From the NCBI RefSeq assembly GCF_014642405.1, contig NZ_BMIN01000007.1, positions 1-64,000 on the forward strand: 64,000 nt of DNA, in the 5' to 3' direction. The DNA is from Pontibacillus salipaludis. GTDB taxonomy: Bacteria > Bacillota > Bacilli > Bacillales > BH030062. The translations under genes were made by a program, and so were the position numbers. Below, in pieces: positions 16,568-24,563 of this stretch. The notes beneath the pieces were generated by a model. The model ran no database searches. It worked only from the letters and a program-made list of their open reading frames with translations, and had not been told where the DNA came from. Within the stretch, counting starts at the first letter, position 1, and each line of letters starts with the position of its first letter.

Positions 16568-17101
16568 ATGAAATTTCTATTATCACGTCGGTTCAGAATA
16601 GGCTTAATTGTGTTTAGCTTTATTCTATTCCTAGCTAGTTCTTGGATAAATGCTCAAACGATCCCTGAGGATTATGGAGCTAAAGGAGCATTAAAAGATC
16701 CTCGTTTAACTTACGAAAAAGCACTAGAATATGCCATAGAAGACGAATACTTAGCCCAAGAGAGATACACTAAAGTCATTCAGAAATATGGGCAAGTCTT
16801 CCCCTTCCCAAAAATTCAAGAGGCAGAAAAGAAACACATCGAAGCACTCAAGCGCCTTTATACTAAAGCAAACTTGAGTATCCCAGAAAATCAAGCAAAA
16901 CAATATACCGTTATGCCAGCCTCTATTAAAGTAGCCCTTCAACAAGCCGTACAAGCTGAAATCGATAACATCGCTATGTATAACCGTTTTTTAGAAATTA
17001 AGAACTTACCTCCAAATGCTACGAAGGTTTTTACTAATTTACGAGACGCTTCAAAGAAACATCTCGTAGCTTTTAACTTTGGGCTCTCTCAGCAGCAATA
17101 A
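16568..17101 (+). CDS. Exported ferritin-like DUF2202-type protein
   Basis: 177 residues. An N-terminal hydrophobic signal or anchor (about 9-27) is followed by a helical domain. LEYAIEDEYLAQERY, QEAEKKHIEALKRLY, AEIDNIAMYNRF and ASKKHLVAF supply the Glu and ExxH residues expected of a di-iron ferritin-like four-helix bundle. Family function is unclear; the fold suggests metal binding or oxidation outside the membrane. GAAGGAG precedes the ATG by seven bases. The gene has its own terminator. Confidence 0.7.
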   Translation: MKFLLSRRFRIGLIVFSFILFLASSWINAQTIPEDYGAKGALKDPRLTYEKALEYAIEDEYLAQERYTKVIQKYGQVFPFPKIQEAEKKHIEALKRLYTKANLSIPENQAKQYTVMPASIKVALQQAVQAEIDNIAMYNRFLEIKNLPPNATKVFTNLRDASKKHLVAFNFGLSQQQ

Positions 17102-17105
17102 CGTT

Positions 17106-17140
17106 GAGGACAAACTTGTAATAAAGTTTGTCCTCTTTTT
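17106..17140 (+). terminator. Terminator after the ferritin-like gene
   Basis: GAGGACAAACTT and AAGTTTGTCCTC form a perfect 12-bp stem, followed by five T. Confidence 0.92.
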
Positions 17141-17213
17141 ATTCCAAATGTCTATTAAGTCTGTTCTTTCCTATAAAACTTATTAGAAAAGGGATATAGA
17201 AGAATAATCATTT

Positions 17214-17232
17214 TTTGTCACATTTTGTCGAA
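17214..17232. promoter_or_regulatory. Two tandem Spo0A-box-like sites
   Basis: TTTGTCGAA at 17224-17232 matches the Spo0A box TTTGTCRAA perfectly. TTTGTCACA at 17214-17222 matches eight of nine and is offset by 10 bp, one helical turn. They lie 80-98 bp before the CheY-like gene. Matching is direct; binding is inference. Confidence 0.5.
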
Positions 17233-17311
17233 TTCATGGTATAGTTATATCAGGAAAAGCATAGGTCTTATGCTCTATTAACTATTTGATTTAATGATGG
17301 AGGATGTTTAC

Positions 17312-17674
17312 ATGTATAGTGTCATGTTAGTTGATGATTCGAAGCTTACCCGGTCTTTTTTAAAGGACCAGCTTACTAACTCTAACTATCATGTTATTGC
17401 CGAGGCTGCTGATGGACTTGAAGCTATCGAATTATTCCGATTACATAAACCGGATGTAACGATTTTAGATATCATTATCCCCTATTACTGTGGGATGAGC
17501 TGTTTACGTAAGATGTTAGAAATAGAACCAAAGAGCTCCATTATAATGTGTTCATCTATCGGACAACAGTATCACATTAAACAATCGCTCTACCTTGGAG
17601 CTAAAGATTATATTGTGAAACCTCAATTTAAATCCTTAAAACCTGTTCTAGACAACGTAATCTCTTCTGTATAA
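17312..17674 (+). CDS. Orphan CheY-like single-domain response regulator
   Basis: 120 residues, receiver domain only. The acidic pair is D8-D9, the phosphoacceptor D53 (TILDIIIP), the switch serine lies in MCSSIGQQ, and the lysine in KDYIVKP. The MCSxxGQQ and GAKDYIVKP stretches are closest to B. subtilis CheY rather than Spo0F. There is an unusual PYYCGMS where CheY has PxMDG. No chemotaxis or kinase gene is nearby. ATG at 17312 has GGAGG eight bases upstream. Spo0A-box-like sites upstream suggest stationary-phase control. Confidence 0.82.
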   Translation: MYSVMLVDDSKLTRSFLKDQLTNSNYHVIAEAADGLEAIELFRLHKPDVTILDIIIPYYCGMSCLRKMLEIEPKSSIIMCSSIGQQYHIKQSLYLGAKDYIVKPQFKSLKPVLDNVISSV

Positions 17675-17700
17675 AAAGAGCTTGGAATTCCAAGCTCTTT
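17675..17700. terminator. Bidirectional terminator between the CheY-like and HAD genes
   Basis: AAAGAGCTTGG and CCAAGCTCTTT form an 11-bp stem closed by AATT, with A and T runs on either side. It serves the convergent genes. Confidence 0.88.
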
Positions 17701-17718
17701 TGTTTGAATAAAGAAAGA

Positions 17719-18387
17719 TTAATTGTTTTGTCTTTGTCTGAATTGAGCTCGCACTCTCTCTAAAGTTAGATACGATGTCTGCCTGATTGTCCAATCGGCT
17801 GCACTTAAGTAAGAAGATGTTCCCACTCCAATAGAAAACATTTGGGTTGAAAGAATTGCCTTGAGTCCGGCTTCTCCATCTTCAATAGCCACGCAATCTT
17901 TATGCGCTATCCCTAACCGATCGGCTGCTGTAACAAATATTTCAGGGTCTGGCTTTCCATTCCTTAAGGACTTCGGATCCATAATGACATCAAAGTATGA
18001 AGTTAAACCTAATTGATGAAGTACAAATTCTGCATTTGAACTTGCTGACGCTAAAGCCATGGGAGTTCTATCATTTGCTAATTCCTGAATGAAATCTTTC
18101 ATACCAGGCATCAAGTCATCTTCTGTCAATTGAGCAATTAATTGTTGATAATTTCTATTTCTCCATTCACCAAGCTCAACCATCTCTTCATTCGTAAAAG
18201 ACTGATCAGAACGTTCTGCTAACATTTGAATTAACTCCATTCGAGGTCTTCCTTGGTAAAGAAGGTTATCCTCTTCTGTAAATGAAATGTCGAGCTTTTC
18301 AGCAATGGGTAGTGTCGCCTTATGATAAAGGGGGACCGTGTTCACAATCACACCATCCAAGTCAAAGATTACTGCTTTAAATGTCAT
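17719..18387 (-). CDS. HAD hydrolase, beta-phosphoglucomutase-like
   Basis: 222 residues. HAD motif I is FDLDGVIVNT (about residues 7-16), motif II is LASASSN, the lysine is in NGKPDPEIF, and motif IV is IEDGEAGLKA. An alpha-helical cap carries YQGRPRMELIQM. Beta-phosphoglucomutases and related sugar phosphatases have this layout. The enzyme is cytoplasmic and acts on a phosphorylated sugar or similar compound. ATG at 18387 has AAAGGAG eight bases upstream; the open frame extends 28 codons further without another good site. Confidence 0.78.
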   Translation of the reverse strand: MTFKAVIFDLDGVIVNTVPLYHKATLPIAEKLDISFTEEDNLLYQGRPRMELIQMLAERSDQSFTNEEMVELGEWRNRNYQQLIAQLTEDDLMPGMKDFIQELANDRTPMALASASSNAEFVLHQLGLTSYFDVIMDPKSLRNGKPDPEIFVTAADRLGIAHKDCVAIEDGEAGLKAILSTQMFSIGVGTSSYLSAADWTIRQTSYLTLERVRAQFRQRQNN

Positions 18388-18458
18388 ATATGAAACTCCT
18401 TTACTGCCAATAACTAATCTTGAAGTAGCGTACAGTAACTTTGATAAAAACGCAAGAA

Positions 18459-18499
18459 GAACATGAGCCATGCTTATTACTCACACATGGCTCATGTTC
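18459..18499 (-). terminator. 14-bp perfect inverted repeat, probable terminator of the 58-residue gene
   Basis: GAACATGAGCCATG and CATGGCTCATGTTC flank a 13-base loop, between the 58-residue gene and the HAD gene. On the minus strand it is followed by a weak T-rich stretch (CTTCTTGCGTTTTTA). Confidence 0.6.
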
Positions 18500-18560
18500 A
18501 ATAAAATGTAATCAGTTATATCGTTTAAGTTACCTTAAAATTCAGCACAATTGCATTGTT

Positions 18561-18737
18561 TCAGGGCAAATACTTAAGTAGGTCTTCTATTGCAATAGTA
18601 GTAGATTCATCATGTACAGCTGTTTCCTTTGTAAGGTCTATAAGATCTACAGCGCTCAGGACGGTCTTTTTGAAGGGGAATAGAATCATTACAGATAGGA
18701 ACATAAAACATAATCCAACTCTGAACATTTCTTTCAT
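18561..18737 (-). CDS. 58-residue small exported or membrane protein
   Basis: Begins at ATG 18737, behind GGAGGAGGG with six bases between. A hydrophobic N-terminal segment (about residues 6-21, VGLCFMFLSVMILF) is followed by an acidic tail ending IAIEDLLKYLP. The frame, ribosome site and following hairpin support a real gene. The family is not recognised. An overlapping plus-strand frame (18556-18807) lacks a ribosome site and is rejected. Confidence 0.6.
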   Translation of the reverse strand: MKEMFRVGLCFMFLSVMILFPFKKTVLSAVDLIDLTKETAVHDESTTIAIEDLLKYLP

Positions 18738-18844
18738 ACATAACCCTCCTCCACATCCTTTTTATATTAAATGCCCCTTATATAAAAGGATAAAACCTTT
18801 AATTTAGCCTTTCCACATCCTCAGATAACTTCACCACTAAAGCA

Positions 18845-19237
18845 TCACAATAGTTTCGCCACGAACTTACGCTGTCTTGGTCCATCGAACTCGCAAAAAT
18901 ACACTCCTTGCCAAGTACCAAGGACTAACTCTCCATCTGATATGATCATTATTTCAGAAGAGCCAACTGTACTTGTTTTTAAATGCGAAGCTGTATTGCC
19001 TTCCCCATGAAGGTCTTCCGGATGTTCCCAAGGGTACACTTCATCTAACCTTCTAAGAAAATCAGTCTTCACATCTGGATCTGCATTTTCGTTCACTGTA
19101 ATCCCTGCTGTTGTATGTAAAGAAGAAACGACAAGTACTCCTTCTTTTACTCCAGATGCTTTTACATAGTTGTTTAGTTCGTTTGTTATATCAACCATCT
19201 GATCATGTTCAGTCGTTCTTACTGTAAATGTCTTCAT
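18845..19237 (-). CDS. YjbQ/UPF0047 family protein
   Basis: 130 residues, the full usual length. It carries the family blocks [29 protein letters not shown] and [17 protein letters not shown]. coli YjbQ has weak thiamine-phosphate synthase activity, but the physiological role of the family is open. The protein is cytoplasmic and forms trimers in known members. AGGAG precedes the ATG by nine bases. It appears monocistronic. Confidence 0.88.
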   Translation of the reverse strand: MKTFTVRTTEHDQMVDITNELNNYVKASGVKEGVLVVSSLHTTAGITVNENADPDVKTDFLRRLDEVYPWEHPEDLHGEGNTASHLKTSTVGSSEIMIISDGELVLGTWQGVYFCEFDGPRQRKFVAKLL

Positions 19238-19453
19238 CCATTATCACTCCTTATTCTTTATGTAACCGTTATTCCCAAAAAGAAACCTCGAAGTTTTTTC
19301 GTGACTTCCGATAGAATTTCTCAGGATTTTATTTCACCCTTAAATGCAAGGAAGGCTATAAGTTTTCATGATTTACAAACACATTCATTCATATTATTAT
19401 ACGAAAAGGATTTAATTCATAGTAAATAGATGAGAATTGAGGTGTATCGCAAA

Positions 19454-20695
19454 ATGGAAACAATGACAGCTAAGAGTCGTCCTTTCACAACCGTGACTTC
19501 TACACTAAACCCAGTTCAAAAGCCACTTGTGACGCTAGGACTTCTTGTTTCTATAATTCTATTCATAACTTCTGTATCGATCGGAGGATGGGCGCAGGGT
19601 GTTCTTTATGTTGTTGGGATGGCCCTTGGACTGACGTTATTACATGCCCGTTTTGGATTTACGTCAGCTTTTAGACGATTAACATCAGTCGGGAATGTTC
19701 AGGGGCTGCAAGCGCATATGGTCATGCTTGCAGTTGCAACAACCTTATTTGCCATTATCTTGGCTACAGGATTCAGCTTCACTGGAGTTACGCCATCAGG
19801 ATATGTCTTTCCTGTTGGGATGAGCGTTGTCTTCGGGTCTTTCCTATTTGGTATCGGGATGCAACTTGGAAATGGCTGTGCTTCTGGTACACTTTATAAT
19901 GTCGGAGGCGGAAAAGCTTCCTTATTTGTTACGTTAATAGGATTTATTGCTGGTTCAGTACTTGGCGCGTATCACCTTCCTTGGTGGACAAGCGAAGCAA
20001 TGCCTGGGCTCCCCGCTATATCATTAGCTGAATCAACCGGTTTTGGTTATTTTGGAGGCTGGTTGTTCCAAATTGTCCTTTTTGCAGGAATTTACGGACT
20101 GACTGTACGCTATGCTCGTAAGAAAAACCCACCGCAAATGAAACCACTCCCAACCGTAAAGGGATGGAAGAAACTTGTGCGAGGTTCATGGCCTTTACTT
20201 GTAGCAGCCGTTGTATTAGCAATTTTAAATGCCATTACCCTTTCTGTCCGTGGTAACCCATGGGGTATTACATCAGCCTTTGCTCTTTGGGGTTCAAAAG
20301 CCCTTATGGCAATTGGAGTAGATGTAAGTAGTTGGGGCTATTGGTCTGGTAAAACAGATCAACTCACTAATAGCGTCTTTCTAGATTCTACAAGTGTTAT
20401 GAACTTTGGCATTATCATCGGAGCGTTCATCGCAGCAGCTGCTCAAGGTTCATTTAAACCACAACGCTTCAAACCCGGTATTTTCTTCGCTTCCTTAGTA
20501 GGTGGCGTTATGATGGGATATGGTGCACGACTTGCTTTTGGCTGTAATATCGGTGCTTACTTTGGAGGCATTGCTTCTATGAGCCTTCATGGTTGGGTAT
20601 GGATGATTATGGCCCTTGCTGGGACCTTCCTAGCATTATTTATTAGACCACTATTTGGATTGAAGAACCCAAATCCTAAAGATTCTATGTGTTAA
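19454..20695 (+). CDS. YeeE/YedE family transporter (thiosulfate/sulfur uptake type)
   Basis: 413 residues with about ten membrane segments and an internal repeat. Each half has a conserved cysteine motif: GIGMQLGNGCASGTLYNVGGG (about 140-160) and ARLAFGCNIGAYFGGIAS (about 362-380). These cysteines in the thiosulfate transporter TsuA pass the anion through the membrane. No TusA-like sulfur carrier gene is adjacent. ATG at 19454 (METMTAKSRP) has GAGGTG nine bases upstream; the first in-frame ATG, 24 bases earlier, has no site. Confidence 0.82.
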   Translation: METMTAKSRPFTTVTSTLNPVQKPLVTLGLLVSIILFITSVSIGGWAQGVLYVVGMALGLTLLHARFGFTSAFRRLTSVGNVQGLQAHMVMLAVATTLFAIILATGFSFTGVTPSGYVFPVGMSVVFGSFLFGIGMQLGNGCASGTLYNVGGGKASLFVTLIGFIAGSVLGAYHLPWWTSEAMPGLPAISLAESTGFGYFGGWLFQIVLFAGIYGLTVRYARKKNPPQMKPLPTVKGWKKLVRGSWPLLVAAVVLAILNAITLSVRGNPWGITSAFALWGSKALMAIGVDVSSWGYWSGKTDQLTNSVFLDSTSVMNFGIIIGAFIAAAAQGSFKPQRFKPGIFFASLVGGVMMGYGARLAFGCNIGAYFGGIASMSLHGWVWMIMALAGTFLALFIRPLFGLKNPNPKDSMC

Positions 20696-20697
20696 AG

Positions 20698-20733
20698 AGA
20701 GTGAGCTAAATCATGGGCGATTTAGCTCACTCT
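20698..20733 (+). terminator. Stem-loop terminator after the YeeE gene
   Basis: AGAGTGAGCTAAATC and GATTTAGCTCACTCT form a perfect 15-bp stem with a six-base loop. The T-run is weak. Repeat copy C follows almost directly. Confidence 0.7.
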
Positions 20734-20742
20734 ATTGTGTGT

Positions 20743-21231
20743 GTGACCGTTACGATTATAAGTGCTAGGGCAGGCTTGGGGACCACTCGCTTTCCTGCGG
20801 GGAGCTGGGAAGCCTCCTCAATCGCTACGCGCTTTCCGGGGTCTCCCCTAGGCTCCTTACCCCGCGGGAGTCTCGCAGTCCCCAAGCCTGCCCTGACGCT
20901 AATTAGGTGAACGGACCAGCTTATTATAGTTGCTCTTGAGCCCCCTACCTCACAAATTTGGGGCGTTTCCGTCTCTCCCCATTTGGCAAAGGTGGGCCTG
21001 GAAATTGCGAGACTCCTGCGGGAGAAAGAGGTAGCCGAGACCCCGCAGGGTGGTTTTCCCGAGGAGGCTCGACAGCTCGCCCGCGGAAAGCGAGTGATTT
21101 CCAGGCCCACCTTACTCTCTATTCAAGCTGACGGAAACCTCTCTCCATCCGTCGCAAAACATCTCTGTCTCAACTTCAATCCTTCCATATAAAGCGGCTT
21201 ATATGGAACAACACTAAACATTAACAGAGCC
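20743..21231. repeat. Composite hairpin element, copy C (left end missing)
   Basis: The left module has the base stem GGGCAGGCTTGGGGAC (20768-20783) pairing perfectly with 20878-20893. The right module begins AAGGTGGGCCTGGAAAT (near 20989) and pairs with ATTTCCAGGCCCACCTT (near 21097). The right module's interior resembles the reverse complement of the left-module type, sharing ACTCGCTTTCC and GAGACTCC. A subterminal TTCCATATAA/TTATATGGAA pair and the terminus TTAACAGAGCC (21221-21231) follow. No left GGCTCTGTTAA is present. Frames crossing it are hairpin sequence, not genes. Confidence 0.85.
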
Positions 21232-21369
21232 TTTTGTTAAAGATTCGAGATTAATAAATAGGGGTAGGATACTTCCAAGTACCTTAGGCACCTATAAGTG
21301 CGTACTTTATCGCACATTAGATTAATGAGATAATAATGGACAAAATGATAATTAATGGAGGTTCTGTAC

Positions 21370-22347
21370 ATGAAAGCTCTTTTGTTAGAAGGAAAAAATC
21401 AGTGGCAAAACATGAAGGTTGAAGATATAGAAACCCCTACTCCTCAAAAAGGAGAAATACTTGTTCGCAATAAAGCTGCTGGCTTAAACCCAGTTGATTA
21501 TAAAACGGCAACGAATGGACTTTCAGCATGGGAATACCCTCACATTCTAGGTGTTGATGCGGCCGGAATCGTAGAAGAAGTTGGCGAAGGTGTGACTACA
21601 ATTCAAAAGGGAGATCGTGTAGTGTATCACGGTAATATGTCGAAAAAAGGTACATTTGCAGAATACACCGTTACCCCAGCCCATACAGTCAGTCATCTTC
21701 CTGAGTCCATTTCGTTTGAAGATGGAGCTGCTGTACCGTGTGCGGGTTATACAGCTTATCAGGCACTCATGCGTAAAATGCATGTACAACCAGGGCAAAC
21801 AATTTTAATTCATGCTGGCGCTGGTGGTGTTGGTGGCTTTGCCATTCAACTGGCTAAACAAGCCGGATTAACAGTTATCACAACTGCTTCTGCCTCTAAT
21901 CATGAATTTGTACAATCACTCGGTGCAGATTACGCTATTGATTATAAGCAAGAAGACTTTGTAAAGAAAACTCTTGAACTTACTCAAGGGAAAGGCGTTC
22001 ATGCTGTTCTTGATACCGTAGGTCGTGATAACGCAACACGTTCACTTGACACCCTACGTTTCAACGGTCAGATTGCCTTTATCGCAGGGCCTCCTGACAT
22101 TACAAGTGCACTTGATTTCACGAAATCATTCTCGTTCCACCAAATTGCACTTGGCGGAGCTCACTTAGTCGACAACATTGAAGAGCAACAAGACCTCGCC
22201 TTAATGGGTCAAGAAATGTTCCAACTTATTGAAGAAGGATCGATTTCAACATTACTTGAGAAAGCTGTCCCGCTTGAAGATGTCCCACAAGCACTAAATG
22301 ATCTATCAAAGCGTCACGTAACAGGAAAGATTGTCGCATCTATTTAA
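21370..22347 (+). CDS. Zinc-independent MDR-family quinone oxidoreductase / alcohol dehydrogenase-like
   Basis: 325 residues. A GroES-like N-terminal part (AAGLNPVDYKTA, GVDAAGIVEEVGEGV) is followed by an NAD(P)-binding domain with GAGGVGGFAIQLAKQ (about 145-160). The catalytic-zinc ligand pattern of alcohol dehydrogenases is absent, which fits the NADPH:quinone reductase branch. ATG at 21370 has GGAGG eight bases upstream. It is monocistronic and ends in a strong terminator. The substrate is unknown. Confidence 0.85.
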   Translation: MKALLLEGKNQWQNMKVEDIETPTPQKGEILVRNKAAGLNPVDYKTATNGLSAWEYPHILGVDAAGIVEEVGEGVTTIQKGDRVVYHGNMSKKGTFAEYTVTPAHTVSHLPESISFEDGAAVPCAGYTAYQALMRKMHVQPGQTILIHAGAGGVGGFAIQLAKQAGLTVITTASASNHEFVQSLGADYAIDYKQEDFVKKTLELTQGKGVHAVLDTVGRDNATRSLDTLRFNGQIAFIAGPPDITSALDFTKSFSFHQIALGGAHLVDNIEEQQDLALMGQEMFQLIEEGSISTLLEKAVPLEDVPQALNDLSKRHVTGKIVASI

Positions 22348-22352
22348 TCGCA

Positions 22353-22385
22353 AAAGGCCAGTCTCTTTAGAAGAGACTGGCCTTT
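22353..22385. terminator. Bidirectional terminator between the MDR and SDR genes
   Basis: AAAGGCCAGTCTCTT and AAGAGACTGGCCTTT form a perfect 15-bp stem with a TAG loop. Confidence 0.92.
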
Positions 22386-22386
22386 C

Positions 22387-23235
22387 TTATATTCTTTTTA
22401 ATTTTTTTAAGATCAATTTCTCTAATGCGCTCCACGGTAAAATAGTCTTAGCCTTCACCATTCCTTTAACACCTTTACCGACTGGATAACGCAGATTTCT
22501 AATCATCTTCCTATCGGCTAACTGTGATATGAGATCAGCTACCTCTTGAGGGTCACCAAGTGAATCTTCCCCGTTTTTTAATTCTTGCTCAATGCGTTCC
22601 ATGTAATCAAAATAAGGTGAATCTTTCTTCAGGGACTGCTCAGTTACCACTCTACCTGAAGACCAAATGTTCGTCCGATAAGACCCGGGCTCAACCAAAG
22701 CCACATCGATACCAAACGGCTTCACCTCAAGACGCAAACTTTCACTATACCCTTCTAGTGCGTACTTAGATGAAACATAGGGAGACAAACCAGGGAAACC
22801 AAACAGTCCACTAATGCTGCTTACATTAATGACTTTCCCAAACCTTTGCTGTCTCATAAGAGGCAACACCGTTTGAGTGACTCCCATAACACCAAATACA
22901 TTCGTCTCAAACTGGTCTCGGTATTCGCTCATTTGAATTTCTTCACTAAAACCACCAAGAGCGAATCCCGCATTGTTAACAAGAACATCACAGCGCCCTA
23001 TTTTCTCTATGTAATATTGAAAGTCTCGGATCGATTCTTCTTTCGTTACATCCAAAGGCACAGGAATAATCTGTTTATACCACTTTTCATTTTGAAATGG
23101 TTCAAAAACTGACACCTTGCTAACATCCCTCATTGCCGCAAGCACAACGTATCCCTGCTTAGCTAAATTGACAACCGTCAAAGAACCAAATCCACCAGAA
23201 GCTCCAGTTACAACAGCCACCTTTGATTGAACCAT
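22387..23235 (-). CDS. Short-chain dehydrogenase/reductase
   Basis: 282 residues. The classical SDR nucleotide motif is TGASGGFG near the N-terminus, with NNAGFALGG and the catalytic YVSSKYALEG (Tyr-xxx-Lys). The C-terminal 40 residues are basic and resemble those of lipid- or sterol-type SDRs. ATG at 23235 has AAAGGA nine bases upstream; an ATG three codons earlier abuts the site. The substrate cannot be assigned. Upstream lies a rearranged repeat fragment rather than a clear promoter. Confidence 0.85.
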   Translation of the reverse strand: MVQSKVAVVTGASGGFGSLTVVNLAKQGYVVLAAMRDVSKVSVFEPFQNEKWYKQIIPVPLDVTKEESIRDFQYYIEKIGRCDVLVNNAGFALGGFSEEIQMSEYRDQFETNVFGVMGVTQTVLPLMRQQRFGKVINVSSISGLFGFPGLSPYVSSKYALEGYSESLRLEVKPFGIDVALVEPGSYRTNIWSSGRVVTEQSLKKDSPYFDYMERIEQELKNGEDSLGDPQEVADLISQLADRKMIRNLRYPVGKGVKGMVKAKTILPWSALEKLILKKLKRI

Positions 23236-23261
23236 AATCACCATTCCTTTCTACTATTTAA

Positions 23262-23427
23262 TGTGCAGGCGTGGTGCCTAGGACCGTACGGATAAGACAG
23301 CTTTTTGGAAAAGGCGATTAGCCTTTGAAAAAAGCTGTCTTATCTCGCTAGGTCCTCCATGCCGGAACTGGATAGGCTCCCCAGCTCCCCGCAGGAAAGC
23401 GAGTTGTCCCCAAGCCTGCTCAAGCAC
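23262..23427. repeat. Hairpin fragment F: repeat half-arm joined to a nested long hairpin
   Basis: The right part (GGCTCCCCAGCTCCCCGCAG ... GTCCCCAAGCCTGC) is the reverse complement of a left-module arm in copy C. The left part is a different long hairpin: AGGACC/GGTCCT outside, GATAAGACAGCTTTTT paired with AAAAAGCTGTCTTATC in the middle, AAAGGC/GCCTTT inside. GCAGGC and GCCTGC bracket the whole. It looks like a repeat whose interior was replaced. Confidence 0.65.
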
Positions 23428-23536
23428 ACTTTACAATAACAGACACACAAACTCAGCTACTAGTATCAAGAATACTACTCTTTTATTCAGCAGATATAGA
23501 AAAAGAGGTTGTTCTACCAACCTCTTTTTCTCTCAT

Positions 23537-24538
23537 TTATGGATTCATCATGTCTGTAACTTTACCTGTCTTCTTATCTACGTAATACCATCCCATAGTC
23601 GCGGTATGTGAGGTCCCGTCCTGTTTTACGAGTTCGTATACGTGAACAAGATATTTACCGCTTTCTTCATGGTCAATTTGCACTTTAACACGATCATCAC
23701 TAGATTTGATACCTAAATGGTTTCTTACTGCTTGAATAGCTTGTTCCTCAGCTACCTGTTTTGCCTCGGCTGAGTCTTCTTGAATATAAGTGGTTTGAAT
23801 ATCATCCACGACCCATTGAGTTCCGTCATGAACCACAATATAGTTCACTTTGCTATTCCCTTCCATCTCATCTGATTGATTCTGGATTACATGAGAGGTC
23901 GTATCATTAACACGCTCAATCGATACTGGCTGATCCGGGTTTAAGAAACTTGGGGCGCTTGAAGGGACCACATAAAGCTTCCCATTTTCTTGCCGTATGT
24001 AGTACGACATGAATTCATCAGTCAGTGATTGTGACATCGCCGTCTTAAACTCTTCCTCAATCTCCTGAAGAGAGGAATAATCTTTGATCATTAAGTTATC
24101 GTCTGTATTTTTAATGACGTCGAAGAATACTTGTTTATATTCATTGACAACAGCTTTTGCTTCTTGTGATGTTAAGTCTGCAGGCACTTGTTTTTGGTCG
24201 GGCTCATCTTTGGCTTGATCCGTCTGTTTATCTTCATCAGTGCCCGATGATCCGTTATCCTGGTTTTTCTCCTGCTTTGTATCATCTATTTTATCTTCTG
24301 AAATTTCTTTGTCAGCTTCCTCACTGTCTTTTGAAGCATCATCATCTGCTTTCTCTTTCGGTTCTTCTTTGTCTTTTTCCGAATCTTTGTCGGCTTCCTT
24401 GTTGTTATCTTCTTGTGTTTCTTCTTGCTCCACTTCTTTTGAATCACTATCTTTTGTCTCTGTTTCTTGGTTAGCGTCAGATGTACACCCAGCTAAAATC
24501 ATCATTAAGGCTAGGCTTGTTGCCCATATATATTTCAT
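23537..24538 (-). CDS. Lipoprotein with acidic low-complexity linker
   Basis: 333 residues. The lipoprotein signal ends LMMILAGC, with C18 as the lipid-attachment cysteine. Residues of about 20-125 are a low-complexity Glu/Asp/Lys/Ser linker that would span the wall. The C-terminal 200 residues hold two folded parts; the last (EEQAIQAVRNHLGIK ... MGWYYVDKKTGKV) resembles PepSY-like domains. ATG at 24538 has AAGGGAG seven bases upstream. The left end of repeat copy B lies only 34 bp before this start, so the promoter must lie in or beyond the element. Function is not assignable. Confidence 0.75.
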   Translation of the reverse strand: MKYIWATSLALMMILAGCTSDANQETETKDSDSKEVEQEETQEDNNKEADKDSEKDKEEPKEKADDDASKDSEEADKEISEDKIDDTKQEKNQDNGSSGTDEDKQTDQAKDEPDQKQVPADLTSQEAKAVVNEYKQVFFDVIKNTDDNLMIKDYSSLQEIEEEFKTAMSQSLTDEFMSYYIRQENGKLYVVPSSAPSFLNPDQPVSIERVNDTTSHVIQNQSDEMEGNSKVNYIVVHDGTQWVVDDIQTTYIQEDSAEAKQVAEEQAIQAVRNHLGIKSSDDRVKVQIDHEESGKYLVHVYELVKQDGTSHTATMGWYYVDKKTGKVTDMMNP

Positions 24539-24563
24539 TTTCATTCTCCCTTTACCTGGTCTT

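Noticed and set aside
18556-18807. 83-codon plus-strand frame
   Set aside because: Antisense to the 58-residue gene and lacks a ribosome site.
20727-21110. Long open frames on both strands through repeat copy C
   Set aside because: They follow the palindromic hairpin sequence, have no ribosome sites, and the encoded peptides mirror those from the other copies.
20743-21231. CRISPR array or tandem repeat
   Set aside because: The repeats are dispersed inverted hairpins, not regularly spaced direct repeats.
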